Source: Teichococcus rhizosphaerae
Lineage (GTDB): Bacteria > Pseudomonadota > Alphaproteobacteria > Acetobacterales > Acetobacteraceae
Length of the DNA stretch: 64,000 nt
Direction of reading: 5' to 3'
NCBI RefSeq assembly: GCF_002631185.1
Contig: NZ_PDNU01000035.1
Span: forward strand, 1 to 64,000
The notes under the pieces were generated by a model. The model searched no databases. It had not been told where the DNA came from and was given only the letters and a program-made list of their open reading frames with translations. The translations under genes and the position numbers were made by a program. Shown here in pieces: positions 16,813-24,814 of the stretch; within the stretch, counting starts at the first letter, position 1; every line of letters starts with the position of its first letter.

Positions 16813-17034
16813 ATGGATCAGCCCGAGGACGCCCTCGCCCAGTCCGAGCGCCATGTCCGCGAGGCCGAGGGGCACGTTGCCCACCAGCTCAGGGTCATCG
16901 CGGAGTTGGACCGGGACAATCATCCGCGGGCTGCCGCCCTGGCCCGGGAGGTGCTGGGCACCCTCCAGAGGAGCCTCGAACTGGCGCGCGAGCATCTGCG
17001 GTTGGAGCAGGAGGCGCGCGACCTCAGGCCGTGA
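16813..17034 (+). CDS. Small coiled-coil hypothetical protein (73 aa)
   Basis: The ATG at 16813 follows GAGGAGCGGG. The product begins MDQPEDALAQSERHVREAEGH and is almost entirely charged helix (RVIAELDRDNHPRAAALAREVLGTLQRSLELAREHL). Similar short helical proteins are frequent in alphaproteobacterial genomes, with no assigned role. It lies on the opposite strand between the tail spike and tail tip genes, so it may be a host-type gene carried as cargo or a lysogeny-expressed gene. Confidence 0.65.
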   Translation: MDQPEDALAQSERHVREAEGHVAHQLRVIAELDRDNHPRAAALAREVLGTLQRSLELAREHLRLEQEARDLRP

Positions 17035-17093
17035 GCTACCGAACGCCCCCCTTCTTCCTGCTCAGGGGAGGCGTGGCGGTGTCGGCCAGCTCA

Positions 17094-19088
17094 CTACAGG
17101 GCGGTGGCAGAGACGGGCCCGGCCAGGGCCGACACGTTCCCCTCGGCCGAGACGGCGCGCAGCCAGTACCAGCGGGTCTGGCCGGCGGTGAGGCCGGTGC
17201 GGTCGAAGAATAGGCTGGTCGGCTCGGCCGCAAGCTTACTGGCCGCGGCCAGGCTGTTCGAGGTGGCCTCGAACAGCTGGAGCCGGACCGCATCGGGTGG
17301 AAAGCCACCGCTAATGCGGATCCCGCCGGCAATGCCGGTCGCGGTGGGCGCGGAGACGGCAGCCGGCACCAGGGCCTCGCGCCAGCCCGAGACGGCGCCG
17401 CTGCGGGCCACAGCGCGGGCCCGGAAGGCGGTCGGCTCGGCGGTGGGGATGGCGGCCGCGGTGGCGCCCAGCCCCGCCCCGTAGCCCTGCCAGGCAGCGA
17501 CCGTGGCCGGCAGGAACTCGACCTCGTAGCCGGCCAGATGCGCGCTCGGGACCGCCGACCAGGACACCGCCAGGGCGGCAAAGGAGGTCATGGTCGGGGT
17601 AGCGACGGCGATGCTGGCCGGCGCGGCGATGACGCCGGGGTTGGGCAGCACCACGGAGGGGCTCTCGCCGGTGGCGCGCTCGTCGGTGGCCGGATCCCAG
17701 TCCCAGACGGCGGCGTCCTCCTCGGCCAGGGTCAGGTTCACCCCACCGTCCGGCGACAGCGACCAGCCAGTGACGCGCGCCGGGAAGGGCACCAGGCGAT
17801 CAAGCGCGACCATCGCCCCCTCCCAGGGGCGCAGCCGCAGGGCAGAGAGGTTGGCCGGGAAGGCCACCTCGCGCTGGCGGCGATTGCGCTCGAGCTCGGC
17901 CTTCATGATCCGCTGCACCGTGCTGACCGAGGTGGTGAGCGGGAACTCCATGTCGCGGTAGATCGCCTCGCCGCCGTCCTCGGCGACGTAGTTGCTCGCC
18001 AAGAGCGGCGGCGCGTCCGTTGGCTGCCAGTTGGCGGCCGGCTCGACATAGACCGCGCGCACGCCGTTGAAGAGGTCGCGCCGCGGCCGGCTGCCCTGGA
18101 TGGTCACGTCGCCGCGCAGGTCATCGCTGGTCAGCGTCGCCGCGGGCAGCGCGGGGGCGCCGGCGTGGATGAAGAAGCGCCCGCCCGAGACCACCAGGGC
18201 GCCGGCCATGGCCGAGACCAGCTTGCGGGTGATGGCGAGCTTGCCCTCGCCGAGCGAGACGCGGCCGTTGCAGGTGTAGCGGCGCTCGTAGACGCCGCGC
18301 CGGGTGCCGACCAGCTCGTCGCAGACATTGGCCGCGGCGATCAGGGCGGGGATGTCGATGTCGGCCCAGGACGCTCGCCAGCCGAAGGGCGCGGTCAGGT
18401 ACCAGGCGAGGCAGAGCGCCGGGTTGTCCGACCACCCAACCTGGCCGGTGCGCGGGTCGAGGATGGTGTCGGCCCCTTCCACCAGGGCCGCGATGTTGGG
18501 CGGGCCGGAGGGGAAGGCCTCGGCGGTGAGCTTCAGCCGGATCGCGATGTAAGCCCGACCGCGGCCGCGGTGCTCGGTCGTCCACTTGCCGCCGGTCTCG
18601 GCGATCAGGTTCGCATTGGCCGCCTGGTCGGGGGCGCCGAGATGGCGGTCGATGCGCACCAGCCCGGCATAGGAGGCATCGGTCTCCGACTTGTCGCCGA
18701 GGAACACCTCGCCGATCGCGCGCACGCTGTGCCCGGCCAGCACCACCACGGCGTAGAAGTGGCCGTCCTCCCGCCCCTGGTCGTCGGGCGCCGAGTGCAG
18801 GAAGACGATCGGCCCCGAGACCTTGCAGCGGCCGAAGACGATCTGGTGCTCGGTGATGGGCTGGCGGAAGGACTGCGTCCGGCCGGCGCCGGGGGCGCTG
18901 GCGTCGAAGCCGGGTGCGGCCGGGATGGACGGGGCGCTCGGCCTCTTGGCGGGGAAGATCGCCTGGCCCGCCGCGGTGACGACCAGGGCGGCGCCGGCGC
19001 CGACGAGCGCGCCGATGACGCCGCCGCCCACCGCGGCGGAGGCGACGCCGGAGGCCACGACGGCGATCAGCGGGACGGCGGCGGGCAT
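17094..19088 (-). CDS. Phage tail tip / host-specificity protein (J-like)
   Basis: A 664-residue protein that would form the central tail tip. The first 50 residues are hydrophobic and Gly/Ala/Val-rich, typical of the family (VASGVASAAVGGGVIGALVG). Then follow ITEHQIVFGRCKVSGPIVFLH, the J-type hub region with CLAWYLTAPFGWRASWADIDIPALIAAANVC (about residues 220-255), and DVTIQGSRPRRDLFNGVRAVYV. The last 200 residues contain two fibronectin-III-like segments (VSWSAVPSAHLAGYEVEF; FFDRTGLTAGQTRWYWLRAVSA). Its start overlaps the previous gene stop as TGATG. It is shorter than lambda J (about 1130 residues), so receptor binding is probably shared with the spike. Confidence 0.85.
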   Translation of the reverse strand: MPAAVPLIAVVASGVASAAVGGGVIGALVGAGAALVVTAAGQAIFPAKRPSAPSIPAAPGFDASAPGAGRTQSFRQPITEHQIVFGRCKVSGPIVFLHSAPDDQGREDGHFYAVVVLAGHSVRAIGEVFLGDKSETDASYAGLVRIDRHLGAPDQAANANLIAETGGKWTTEHRGRGRAYIAIRLKLTAEAFPSGPPNIAALVEGADTILDPRTGQVGWSDNPALCLAWYLTAPFGWRASWADIDIPALIAAANVCDELVGTRRGVYERRYTCNGRVSLGEGKLAITRKLVSAMAGALVVSGGRFFIHAGAPALPAATLTSDDLRGDVTIQGSRPRRDLFNGVRAVYVEPAANWQPTDAPPLLASNYVAEDGGEAIYRDMEFPLTTSVSTVQRIMKAELERNRRQREVAFPANLSALRLRPWEGAMVALDRLVPFPARVTGWSLSPDGGVNLTLAEEDAAVWDWDPATDERATGESPSVVLPNPGVIAAPASIAVATPTMTSFAALAVSWSAVPSAHLAGYEVEFLPATVAAWQGYGAGLGATAAAIPTAEPTAFRARAVARSGAVSGWREALVPAAVSAPTATGIAGGIRISGGFPPDAVRLQLFEATSNSLAAASKLAAEPTSLFFDRTGLTAGQTRWYWLRAVSAEGNVSALAGPVSATAL

Positions 19089-19441
19089 CAGCCGATCCTC
19101 CAGGCGGTGGTGCAGTCGGTGAGCGGCGCGCGCAGCAGGCCGCGGGGGCCGACGAAGGCGGCGCGGCCACCGTCCACCGCCACGCCGAGGCGCGGCGGAT
19201 CGGCGGCCAGCACCACGTCGCCGGGTCGGGCGAAGGCGGGCGGGACCCGCGGAAAGCCGGCGCTGTCGGCCGTGGCTTCGAGCGAGGGCCGCACCCGCAT
19301 GACGGGTCGGATCCCGGTGACCGCCTCCACCGCGGCCAGGGCGAAGCGGCCGCAGTTCCAGCGGTGAGCGTCGAACGGGCGCGCCTCGGCAGCCGACAGC
19401 AGGGCCGCCAGCCGGGCCGGCCAGTCCGGGCGGCGACTCAT
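19088..19441 (-). CDS. DUF6950-like tail assembly protein, NlpC-type position
   Basis: A 117-residue protein starting MSRRPDWPARLAALLSAAEA. It has a Cys in HRWNCGRFALAAVEAVTG and a later RPGDVVLAADPPRLGVAVDGG, the arrangement seen in DUF6950 phage proteins, which resemble a reduced NlpC/P60 domain. The Cys and the missing second-half His suggest that catalysis may be lost. The position, immediately before the tail tip gene, matches that of the NlpC/P60 peptidase in lambda (gpK) and GTA tails. It overlaps both neighbours by a few bases, so translation is coupled. Confidence 0.75.
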   Translation of the reverse strand: MSRRPDWPARLAALLSAAEARPFDAHRWNCGRFALAAVEAVTGIRPVMRVRPSLEATADSAGFPRVPPAFARPGDVVLAADPPRLGVAVDGGRAAFVGPRGLLRAPLTDCTTAWRIG

Positions 19442-20013
19442 CGTGCCGGCAGCTTGATCTCGGCCTCCTGCAGCGCCGGGACGAACTCGAAAAAGCGGTC
19501 GCCCGGGTACTCGGCCTGCTGGTCGGCGTCGGTGTAGCGGCGCACCTCGGCGCGCTCGAGGTCGACCAGGCGGCTCTCGCAGGTGAGCGAGACCCGCGGT
19601 TCGGCCCCGTCCACCACCTCCATGGTGTCCATCAGCCCCGCCCAGAGCGGGAACGGGTCGGCGACAAAAGCGCCCCCCTCGTCCAGCAGCGCGCCCCAGA
19701 GCCGGGCCGGGCGGAGGCGGAAGCTGCGCTCGGCGAGCGCGATGTCGACCACCTCCTGCGGCACCGGCGAGAGCACCAGGGTCAGGCGCACGGCGCGCAG
19801 CTCGACCGTCTCCTCCACCTCGGAGATGGCGCCGATCGAACCCACGCCCTCGAAGACCATGCCGGCCCAGTGCAGCGGGCCGAGCCCGGTCCAGGCGCGG
19901 AAGGGGCCGGAGGCGAAGTCGAGCTCGACCAGCACCACCGGCGCGGCGGTCTTGGCGGTGGCGGCCGCGGCTGCCTGCGGGTGTAGCCGCGGCGTGGCAG
20001 TGATGCCGTCCAT
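19438..20013 (-). CDS. Minor tail protein, hub-assembly type
   Basis: A 191-residue protein, MDGITATPRLHPQAAAAATAK..., with a beta-rich core (VVLVELDFASGPFRAWTGLG; VELRAVRLTLVLSPVPQEVVDIA) and the C-terminal RYTDADQQAEYPGDRFFEFVPAL. That last motif is common in tail proteins found between tape measure and tip genes of alphaproteobacterial siphophages. It occupies the slot of DUF2163/gpL-like hub proteins in the order seen in GTA. Its stop overlaps the next start as ATGA. The family name is tentative. Confidence 0.7.
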   Translation of the reverse strand: MDGITATPRLHPQAAAAATAKTAAPVVLVELDFASGPFRAWTGLGPLHWAGMVFEGVGSIGAISEVEETVELRAVRLTLVLSPVPQEVVDIALAERSFRLRPARLWGALLDEGGAFVADPFPLWAGLMDTMEVVDGAEPRVSLTCESRLVDLERAEVRRYTDADQQAEYPGDRFFEFVPALQEAEIKLPAR

Positions 20014-20700
20014 CTACAGGGCTTCCTCGAGGCGGAGGGAGATGCTGGTGAAGCGGCCGGGCCGGGTGGGATTGGCGGCCTCGTCGTCGGAGACCAGCCG
20101 CATGGCGACGGTCGGCCGGCTCAGCACCAGCGGCTCGGCCAGGGCGGCCGCGGTGCGCAGCGGCGGGGCGATCGGGATGGTGGCGGTGCCGGCGCCGGAG
20201 GCGGTCACCGCCTCGGTCGCCATGTAGAGCCGGCCACCGAGGCCGAGGTAGTCGCCCGCCCCGACCGCCACCGCACCGGGCCACCAGCCCGCGGTCTGGA
20301 TCGACAGCGCCCCGCGCGGCGCCCCGGCCGCCAGCGCCGGCGTGCCGGATCCGACCACCAGCCCGGTGCCGTCGGTGAACAGCGTGGCGTCCGAGAATGA
20401 ATAGGGTCCCGAGGGGACCTGGCCCTGGCTGCGCGGATCGCCGGTGCGGTACTCGCGCCGCCAGTCCCAGATCCGCACCGTGTTCAGCGAGCCGGCCAGC
20501 GCCGCCAGCAGGCCCTCCAGCAGCCCGGCGCGGGTCGGGCTCAGCGGGTCGAAGCTCGCCTCCGCCACCCAGCGTGCCCCTTCCCTGCGCATCACCTGCG
20601 TCGCACGGGTGACCGGCGAGACGAAGCGGGTGGTGTTGTGCTGCAGGTAGAAGGTCAGGCGCGTCGGGCGCAGCGCCTCCGGCCAGGCGTACTCGACCAT
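20014..20700 (-). CDS. Phage minor tail protein, distal tail type
   Basis: A 228-residue protein from the ATG at 20700; the frame extends upstream into the tape measure gene but that part is shadow. It begins MVEYAWPEALRPTRLTFYLQ, has RFVSPVTRATQVMRREGARW and AGSLNTVRIWDWRREYRTGD, and ends in beta-rich repeats. It stands just after the tape measure gene, the slot of DUF2460 or distal-tail proteins in GTA-like tails, which form the ring joining tube and tip. Sequence identity to a named family is not certain. Confidence 0.7.
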   Translation of the reverse strand: MVEYAWPEALRPTRLTFYLQHNTTRFVSPVTRATQVMRREGARWVAEASFDPLSPTRAGLLEGLLAALAGSLNTVRIWDWRREYRTGDPRSQGQVPSGPYSFSDATLFTDGTGLVVGSGTPALAAGAPRGALSIQTAGWWPGAVAVGAGDYLGLGGRLYMATEAVTASGAGTATIPIAPPLRTAAALAEPLVLSRPTVAMRLVSDDEAANPTRPGRFTSISLRLEEAL

Positions 20701-20705
20701 CGCCG

Positions 20706-22874
20706 CTACCCCCGCACCGTCTCGTAGGCCGACCCGCCGCGGCGGATCGCGTCCAGCGTCATGGCCGAGGCCTGCCGGGCGATCTGCCCGGCCAGCAGCC
20801 GCAGCCGGGCCTCGACGCCGGCGTCCGCCCCGCGCGCGTCGATGTTGATGGTCTGGTGCACCACCGGGCCACCCGGCGCCGTGCCGTTCGGCAGCACCGT
20901 CCCGCTCTGGCGTGGCACGAACCACTCGGGCCCGCGCTCGCCGACGACGTAGGGCTGCCCCGCCGTGACCGGCCCGCCCTCGGCGCGGAACAGCCCGCCG
21001 AGCCAGGAGCCGATGCCGCTGAACATGCTGTCGAATGAGAAACCCGACAGCGCCGAGGACACCGCGTTGCCGAGCGGCTCGGTGATGGTGCGGCGGGCGA
21101 TCACGCGGGCGATGTCCTGCAGCAGGCCCTGCATGACCTTTGACAGCTTCTCGCCGCGCACGATCGCGTCCTCGAAGGCGCTGCTGAAGGTCAGGCCGAG
21201 CTCGCGCACCGTGTCGCTGGTGCGCTCCGCGGCCGCCTCGACCCGGTTCTCCGCGCGCTCCAGCTCCTCCAGCGCGCGCTCCGCCTCGCGCTGCACCGTC
21301 GCGTCCGGGACCGGTCGGCCGGCGCGTTCGGCGCGCTGCACCAGATCGGACAGCCGCTCCATCCGCCTCTGGTAACGCTCGTAGGCGGTCTCGTTGGCCT
21401 GGATCAGCCGCTCGCGCTCGCGCAGCAGGTCGTTCAGCTGGCGCTCGGCCTCGCGCGCCTCCCGCGCGCCCTCGTTGCTGGCGCGGCGGACCGCGGCCAC
21501 GCGGGGCTCAAGCCGGCGCAGCGCCTCGTCGCGCTCCTGCAGGGCCAGGGTCTCGAGGCGGGTGCGCTCGGCGGCGGTGACCGCCCCGGCTGCCTCCGCC
21601 TCGCGCAGCCGGCGGACCCGCTCCTCGTACTCGCGGTTGATCCGGAAGCGGTCGTCGAGGTCGCGGGTGAGCTCCTGGACCTCCTGCGTCGCGCGGCGGC
21701 GGCGGGCATCGGCCGCGGCCTGGCCGGCGCGCTCCTGCTCCTCCAGGCGACGGGCCAGCGACTCCCGCTCGGCGGTGTCGATCTCGGCGAGGGTGGCGAA
21801 GTAGTCGCGGCGCAGCTCCTCCAGCCGCGCCCGGCTGTCGACGCCGGCCTGTCGCTCGGCGGCGCCGACCAGGCCGGGGCGGATGCTGCCGCGGCGGACC
21901 GGGGTGCGCAGGCTGTCGCGGCCGTCCTGCTCGCTCTCCAGCCGGCCGATCTGCGCCGAGAGCGCCTCGGCCTGGCGGCGCAGGCCGGCCAGCCGCTCGC
22001 CCTCGCTGAGCAGACCGGCACCCTGGCGGACGCTGTCCATCGCGCGCGCCGCGGCCGAGAGCGCCCGAGCGAGCGCGTTGGACAGGCCGATGGCGCGATC
22101 GAGCTGGCCGAGGAAGTTCTCGGTCGCCGCCGTCAGCTGGCCGAAGGCGCGGCCGAGCGACAGCGGCGCCCTGTCGAGCTCGGCCCCGAGCCGCTCGGTC
22201 GCCCGCAGCAGGGCGGGGAAGACCCGTTCGGCGGTGAGCCGGCCCTCCGAGCCCATCTGCCGGAGCTGGCCGATGGAGACGCCGAGCTCGCGCGCGAGAC
22301 CCTCGGCCAGCAGCGGCATGGCCTCGAGGATGGAGCGGAGCTCGTCGCCCTGCAGCACGCCGGAGGCCAGCGCCTGGGCGAGCTGCAGGGTGGCGGAGGA
22401 GATCTCCCCCGTCGAGGCGCCGGAGACGATGGCGACGCGCTGCAGGCCGCCGACGAGGCGCACCACCTGGTCGGAGGTGGCGCCGATCTCGCGCGCGGCG
22501 ATCGCGAAGCGCTGAAAGGCATCGACGCTCTCCGACACCGCGACGCCGGTCGAGAGCGCGTTGCGGTACAGCGCCTCGTAGACCTGGCTCGCCCGCTCGA
22601 CCGAGCCGGTGGCGTTCTGCAGGCGCGAGAGGCTCTGGGTGAGCGCGTCGCCGGCCTGGACCAGGGCGCGGGCCGCGGCGGCGACGCCGGCCACCTGGAT
22701 GCCGCGCACGGCGAGGTCCAGCAGTTCGAGCGAGCGGGAGGCGCGCTCGGCGCCGCCCTTGATCCGGTCGAGCGAGCGCTGGCCGGTCTCGCCGACCTCG
22801 CGCAGCCCGGCCTTGACCCGGGCGGCGTCGTCCAGCGAGAGCCGGACGGAGACGCGGCGCGTGGCGTCGGCCAT
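20706..22874 (-). CDS. Tape measure protein
   Basis: A 722-residue protein. The N-terminal 230 residues match the tape-measure domain (VSVRLSLDDAARVKAGLREVG; ATGSVERASQVYEALYRNAL; LASGVLQGDELRSILEAMPL; SEGRLTAERVFPALLRATE). Residues about 270-560 are continuous Glu/Arg/Ala coiled coil. The C-terminus has a small-residue patch and GGPVTAGQPYVVGERGPEWFVP, typical of this family. Tape measure length sets tail length; 722 residues predicts a tail of roughly 100 nm by the usual rule. It is preceded on the left of its own start by a cargo toxin-antitoxin pair facing the other way. Confidence 0.92.
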   Translation of the reverse strand: MADATRRVSVRLSLDDAARVKAGLREVGETGQRSLDRIKGGAERASRSLELLDLAVRGIQVAGVAAAARALVQAGDALTQSLSRLQNATGSVERASQVYEALYRNALSTGVAVSESVDAFQRFAIAAREIGATSDQVVRLVGGLQRVAIVSGASTGEISSATLQLAQALASGVLQGDELRSILEAMPLLAEGLARELGVSIGQLRQMGSEGRLTAERVFPALLRATERLGAELDRAPLSLGRAFGQLTAATENFLGQLDRAIGLSNALARALSAAARAMDSVRQGAGLLSEGERLAGLRRQAEALSAQIGRLESEQDGRDSLRTPVRRGSIRPGLVGAAERQAGVDSRARLEELRRDYFATLAEIDTAERESLARRLEEQERAGQAAADARRRRATQEVQELTRDLDDRFRINREYEERVRRLREAEAAGAVTAAERTRLETLALQERDEALRRLEPRVAAVRRASNEGAREAREAERQLNDLLRERERLIQANETAYERYQRRMERLSDLVQRAERAGRPVPDATVQREAERALEELERAENRVEAAAERTSDTVRELGLTFSSAFEDAIVRGEKLSKVMQGLLQDIARVIARRTITEPLGNAVSSALSGFSFDSMFSGIGSWLGGLFRAEGGPVTAGQPYVVGERGPEWFVPRQSGTVLPNGTAPGGPVVHQTINIDARGADAGVEARLRLLAGQIARQASAMTLDAIRRGGSAYETVRG

Positions 22875-22904
22875 GCAGCCCCCTCTGGCTAGCGGTTTCG
22901 TTAG

Positions 22905-22933
22905 TTGCGTTTAATGCGTCTGCTGCGTATAAG
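22905..22933 (+). promoter_or_regulatory. Promoter with three TGCGT repeats for the toxin-antitoxin pair
   Basis: TTGCGT (22905-22910) and TATAAG (22928-22933) are separated by exactly 17 bases, a good sigma-70 fit. TGCGT occurs at 22906, 22915 and 22924, a 9-base period across the promoter, which looks like an operator. Antitoxins of this kind usually repress their own promoter. It drives the genes at 22965 and 23424. Confidence 0.6.
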
Positions 22934-22964
22934 GGCGGGCAACCAGGAGGCACTGGAGGGGCCC

Positions 22965-23420
22965 ATGCTCGCTCTGCTCGACCAGGCCGAGCCCATCGTC
23001 GCCGACGAGGCCGAGGCCGCCATCGCCAAGACCGCCGCCGCCAGCCTGGCCCCCGCCGCCCGGGCCGGCCAGGGCGTCCAGCTCGTGCTGCGCGAGCAGC
23101 CGAACGTGGTCGTCCCGCTGCCGGCCCGCGCGGTCGAGGTCGTGCTCACCGTGCTCGGCGCGATGGCCGAGCGGCGGCCCATCTCGGTCATCCCGCACGA
23201 GGCCGAGCTCACCACGCAGCAGGCCGCCGACTACCTCAACGTGTCGCGGCCCTTCCTCATCGGCCTGATCGACCGCGGCGAGATCCCGCACCGGATGGTG
23301 GGGCGGCACCGGCGCGTGCGCTTCGCCGACCTGCTGGCCTACGAGCGCGCCTCCGCCGAGAAGCGGAAGCAGGCGCTGGCGGAGATGGCTGCGGAGGCTC
23401 GCCGGCTGGGGCTCGACTGA
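22965..23420 (+). CDS. Antitoxin with excisionase/MerR-type helix-turn-helix
   Basis: A 151-residue protein from the ATG at 22965, which follows GGAGGGG. The N-terminal 75 residues are helical and contain VQLVLREQPNVVVPLP. The C-terminal part ELTTQQAADYLNVSRPFLIGLIDRG and RMVGRHRRVRFADLLAYE is the excisionase-family DNA-binding domain that many PIN antitoxins use. The toxin gene starts 3 bases after the stop, as in classical antitoxin-first operons. It should neutralise the PIN toxin and repress the promoter at 22905. It lies within the tail operon on the opposite strand. Confidence 0.85.
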   Translation: MLALLDQAEPIVADEAEAAIAKTAAASLAPAARAGQGVQLVLREQPNVVVPLPARAVEVVLTVLGAMAERRPISVIPHEAELTTQQAADYLNVSRPFLIGLIDRGEIPHRMVGRHRRVRFADLLAYERASAEKRKQALAEMAAEARRLGLD

Positions 23421-23423
23421 GGC

Positions 23424-24026
23424 GTGATCTCGACCTTCACGGCGTTCTTCGACGCGAACGTCTTCTACGGGGCGCGCCTGCGCAGCCTGATCCTCTTCCT
23501 CGCCCAGACGAAGCTGTTCCGGGCGAGGTGGAGCGACAGGGTGCACGAGGAGTGGATCCGCAACCTGCTGGAGAAGCGGCCGGACCTGAAACCGGCCGAC
23601 CTCGAGCGGACGCGCCGGCTGATGGACGCGTCGGTGCTCGACGCGCTCGTGACGGGCTACGAGCCGCTCATCGACGCCATGGCCTTGCCGGATCCGGACG
23701 ATCGGCACGTGCTCGCCGCGGCGGTGGTCTGCAAGGCGAGCTGCATCGTGACGTTCAACGTCGCCGACTTCCCGCCGGACCGCCTGGCGCCCTACGGCCT
23801 GCACGCCGTGCACCCGGACGACTTCCTGCTCGACGTCGAGAGCATCGATCCGCCGGCCTTCGCCGACGCAGTGCGGGAGGACCTCGACCACTACCGCGCA
23901 CCACCCCTCGACCTGCCGGAGTACGTCGTCGCGCTCCGCAAGGCAGGGGTGCCGCGCATCGCCGAGCAGATCGGCAAGCTCGCCCCGATCCTGGAGCTGC
24001 GGCCGAGCGACCGGCCCGAGGATTAG
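23424..24026 (+). CDS. PIN-domain ribonuclease toxin
   Basis: A 200-residue protein starting at GTG 23424. The four acidic PIN positions are visible: Asp10 in FFDANVF, Glu42/43 in VHEEWIR, Asp90-93 in LPDPDDRHVLAAA and Asp115 in TFNVADFPP. PIN toxins cleave RNA when the antitoxin is lost. The C-terminal 70 residues (FADAVREDLDHYRAPPLDLPEYV) go beyond the minimal PIN fold of about 130 residues. Its last four bases overlap the end of the convergent tail chaperone extension. In a prophage this pair may stabilise the lysogen or exclude other phages; that is inference. Confidence 0.87.
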   Translation: MISTFTAFFDANVFYGARLRSLILFLAQTKLFRARWSDRVHEEWIRNLLEKRPDLKPADLERTRRLMDASVLDALVTGYEPLIDAMALPDPDDRHVLAAAVVCKASCIVTFNVADFPPDRLAPYGLHAVHPDDFLLDVESIDPPAFADAVREDLDHYRAPPLDLPEYVVALRKAGVPRIAEQIGKLAPILELRPSDRPED

Positions 24027-24358
24027 GCCGCGGGCGCCGACGCGCTCCGCTCAGCACCGCCCTCGGCCATGCCGATGCGGATGGCGAGCAGCAGGTCGGC
24101 GGCCATCCATCCGGTCGCGCCGAGCTCGCGCGCGGCGGACAGCGCGCCGGCGGTGTCGAGCGTCAGGCCGGCCATGCGTCCGACGCAGTGCGTCGGACCG
24201 GCGCAGGCCGTACCGGCGGCCCAGCAGGCGTGGCCCTCGACGCTGGTCGGGGCGTGTGCCGTGTAGGGGCAGGCCTCGGCGCAGTCGCGGCCGAGGGCGG
24301 CGCAGCCGCGGCAGTATTCGGGCCCGCGGCCGAAGTGCCAGGCGGCGCGGGCCCTCAG
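24023..24358 (-). CDS. Frameshift extension of tail assembly chaperone (gpT-like)
   Basis: This frame has no start codon of its own. It is entered from the 24355-24732 gene by a -1 shift at GGGAAAC. It adds about 113 residues, beginning RLRARAAWHFGRGPEYCRGC and continuing with many Cys (CAALGRDCAEACPYT, HACWAAG, CAGPTHCVGR) before a helical end (ELGATGWMAADLLLAIRIGM). In siphophages the long form binds the tape measure protein while the short form coats it. The Cys-rich part may bind zinc. It ends convergent with the PIN toxin gene. Confidence 0.75.
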   Translation of the reverse strand: MRARAAWHFGRGPEYCRGCAALGRDCAEACPYTAHAPTSVEGHACWAAGTACAGPTHCVGRMAGLTLDTAGALSAARELGATGWMAADLLLAIRIGMAEGGAERSASAPAA

Positions 24359-24732
24359 CCGTTTCCCTCGGCGGCCACCGCGGCGACCGGCGCGGTAGCG
24401 CGGTCCCAGAAGGCGGCGGCGATGTCGTCGAGGTCCATCAGGCGCTCGACCGCCTCGGGCGAGAGCGGCAGCGGCTCGCCCGCGGCGTCGCCGACGCCCT
24501 CCCAGGCGGTGACCGCGTGCCGGGCCAGCGCCTTGACCAGGAAGGCGAAGGACAGGCCGCGGGACATGTCGGGGTCGAGGTCCGGATCAGCGAGGCGGAT
24601 CGCGGCGAGGCGGCGCGCCGCGGCGGCCTGCGCCGCGGCCATGACGGCGGTCGTCACGGGCCGGATCTCCACGCGGACGCCGCGTGGCAGATCGAGCCAA
24701 TACGGCTCGGCCGGAAGGTCGAGGGTGAGCAT
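24355..24732 (-). CDS. Phage tail assembly chaperone (gpG-like short form)
   Basis: A 125-residue protein from the ATG at 24732, preceded by GGAG. It begins MLTLDLPAEPYWLDLPRGVRVEIRPVT, then a long helical part (AAAQAAAARRLAAIRLADPD; SFAFLVKALARHAVTAWEGV) and ends DLDDIAAAFWDRATAPVAAVAAEGNG. This layout and the position between tail tube and tape measure genes fit tail assembly chaperones. A slippery heptamer five codons from the end directs part of translation into the 24023-24358 frame. Cargo genes lie on both sides on the opposite strand. Confidence 0.82.
   Translation of the reverse strand: MLTLDLPAEPYWLDLPRGVRVEIRPVTTAVMAAAQAAAARRLAAIRLADPDLDPDMSRGLSFAFLVKALARHAVTAWEGVGDAAGEPLPLSPEAVERLMDLDDIAAAFWDRATAPVAAVAAEGNG
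24361..24367 (-). promoter_or_regulatory. -1 ribosomal frameshift site GGGAAAC
   Basis: On the reverse strand the zero-frame codons read GAG GGA AAC GGC TGA. The heptamer G GGA AAC fits the X XXY YYZ rule in the right phase, one codon before the stop. A -1 slip continues CGG CTG AGG into the long downstream frame. This is the standard arrangement of siphophage tail chaperones. Confidence 0.8.
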
Positions 24733-24814
24733 CGCTTTCTCCAGAGGGAATCGTGACGGATCGGACGGGTCCCGATTGATCGGGCCTCATTCTCGACGCA
24801 AACTTGCAACCACG

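Noticed and set aside
16813-17034. Tail fibre assembly chaperone next to the spike
   Set aside because: The protein is a short charged helix on the opposite strand and resembles widespread alphaproteobacterial small proteins, not known fibre chaperones.
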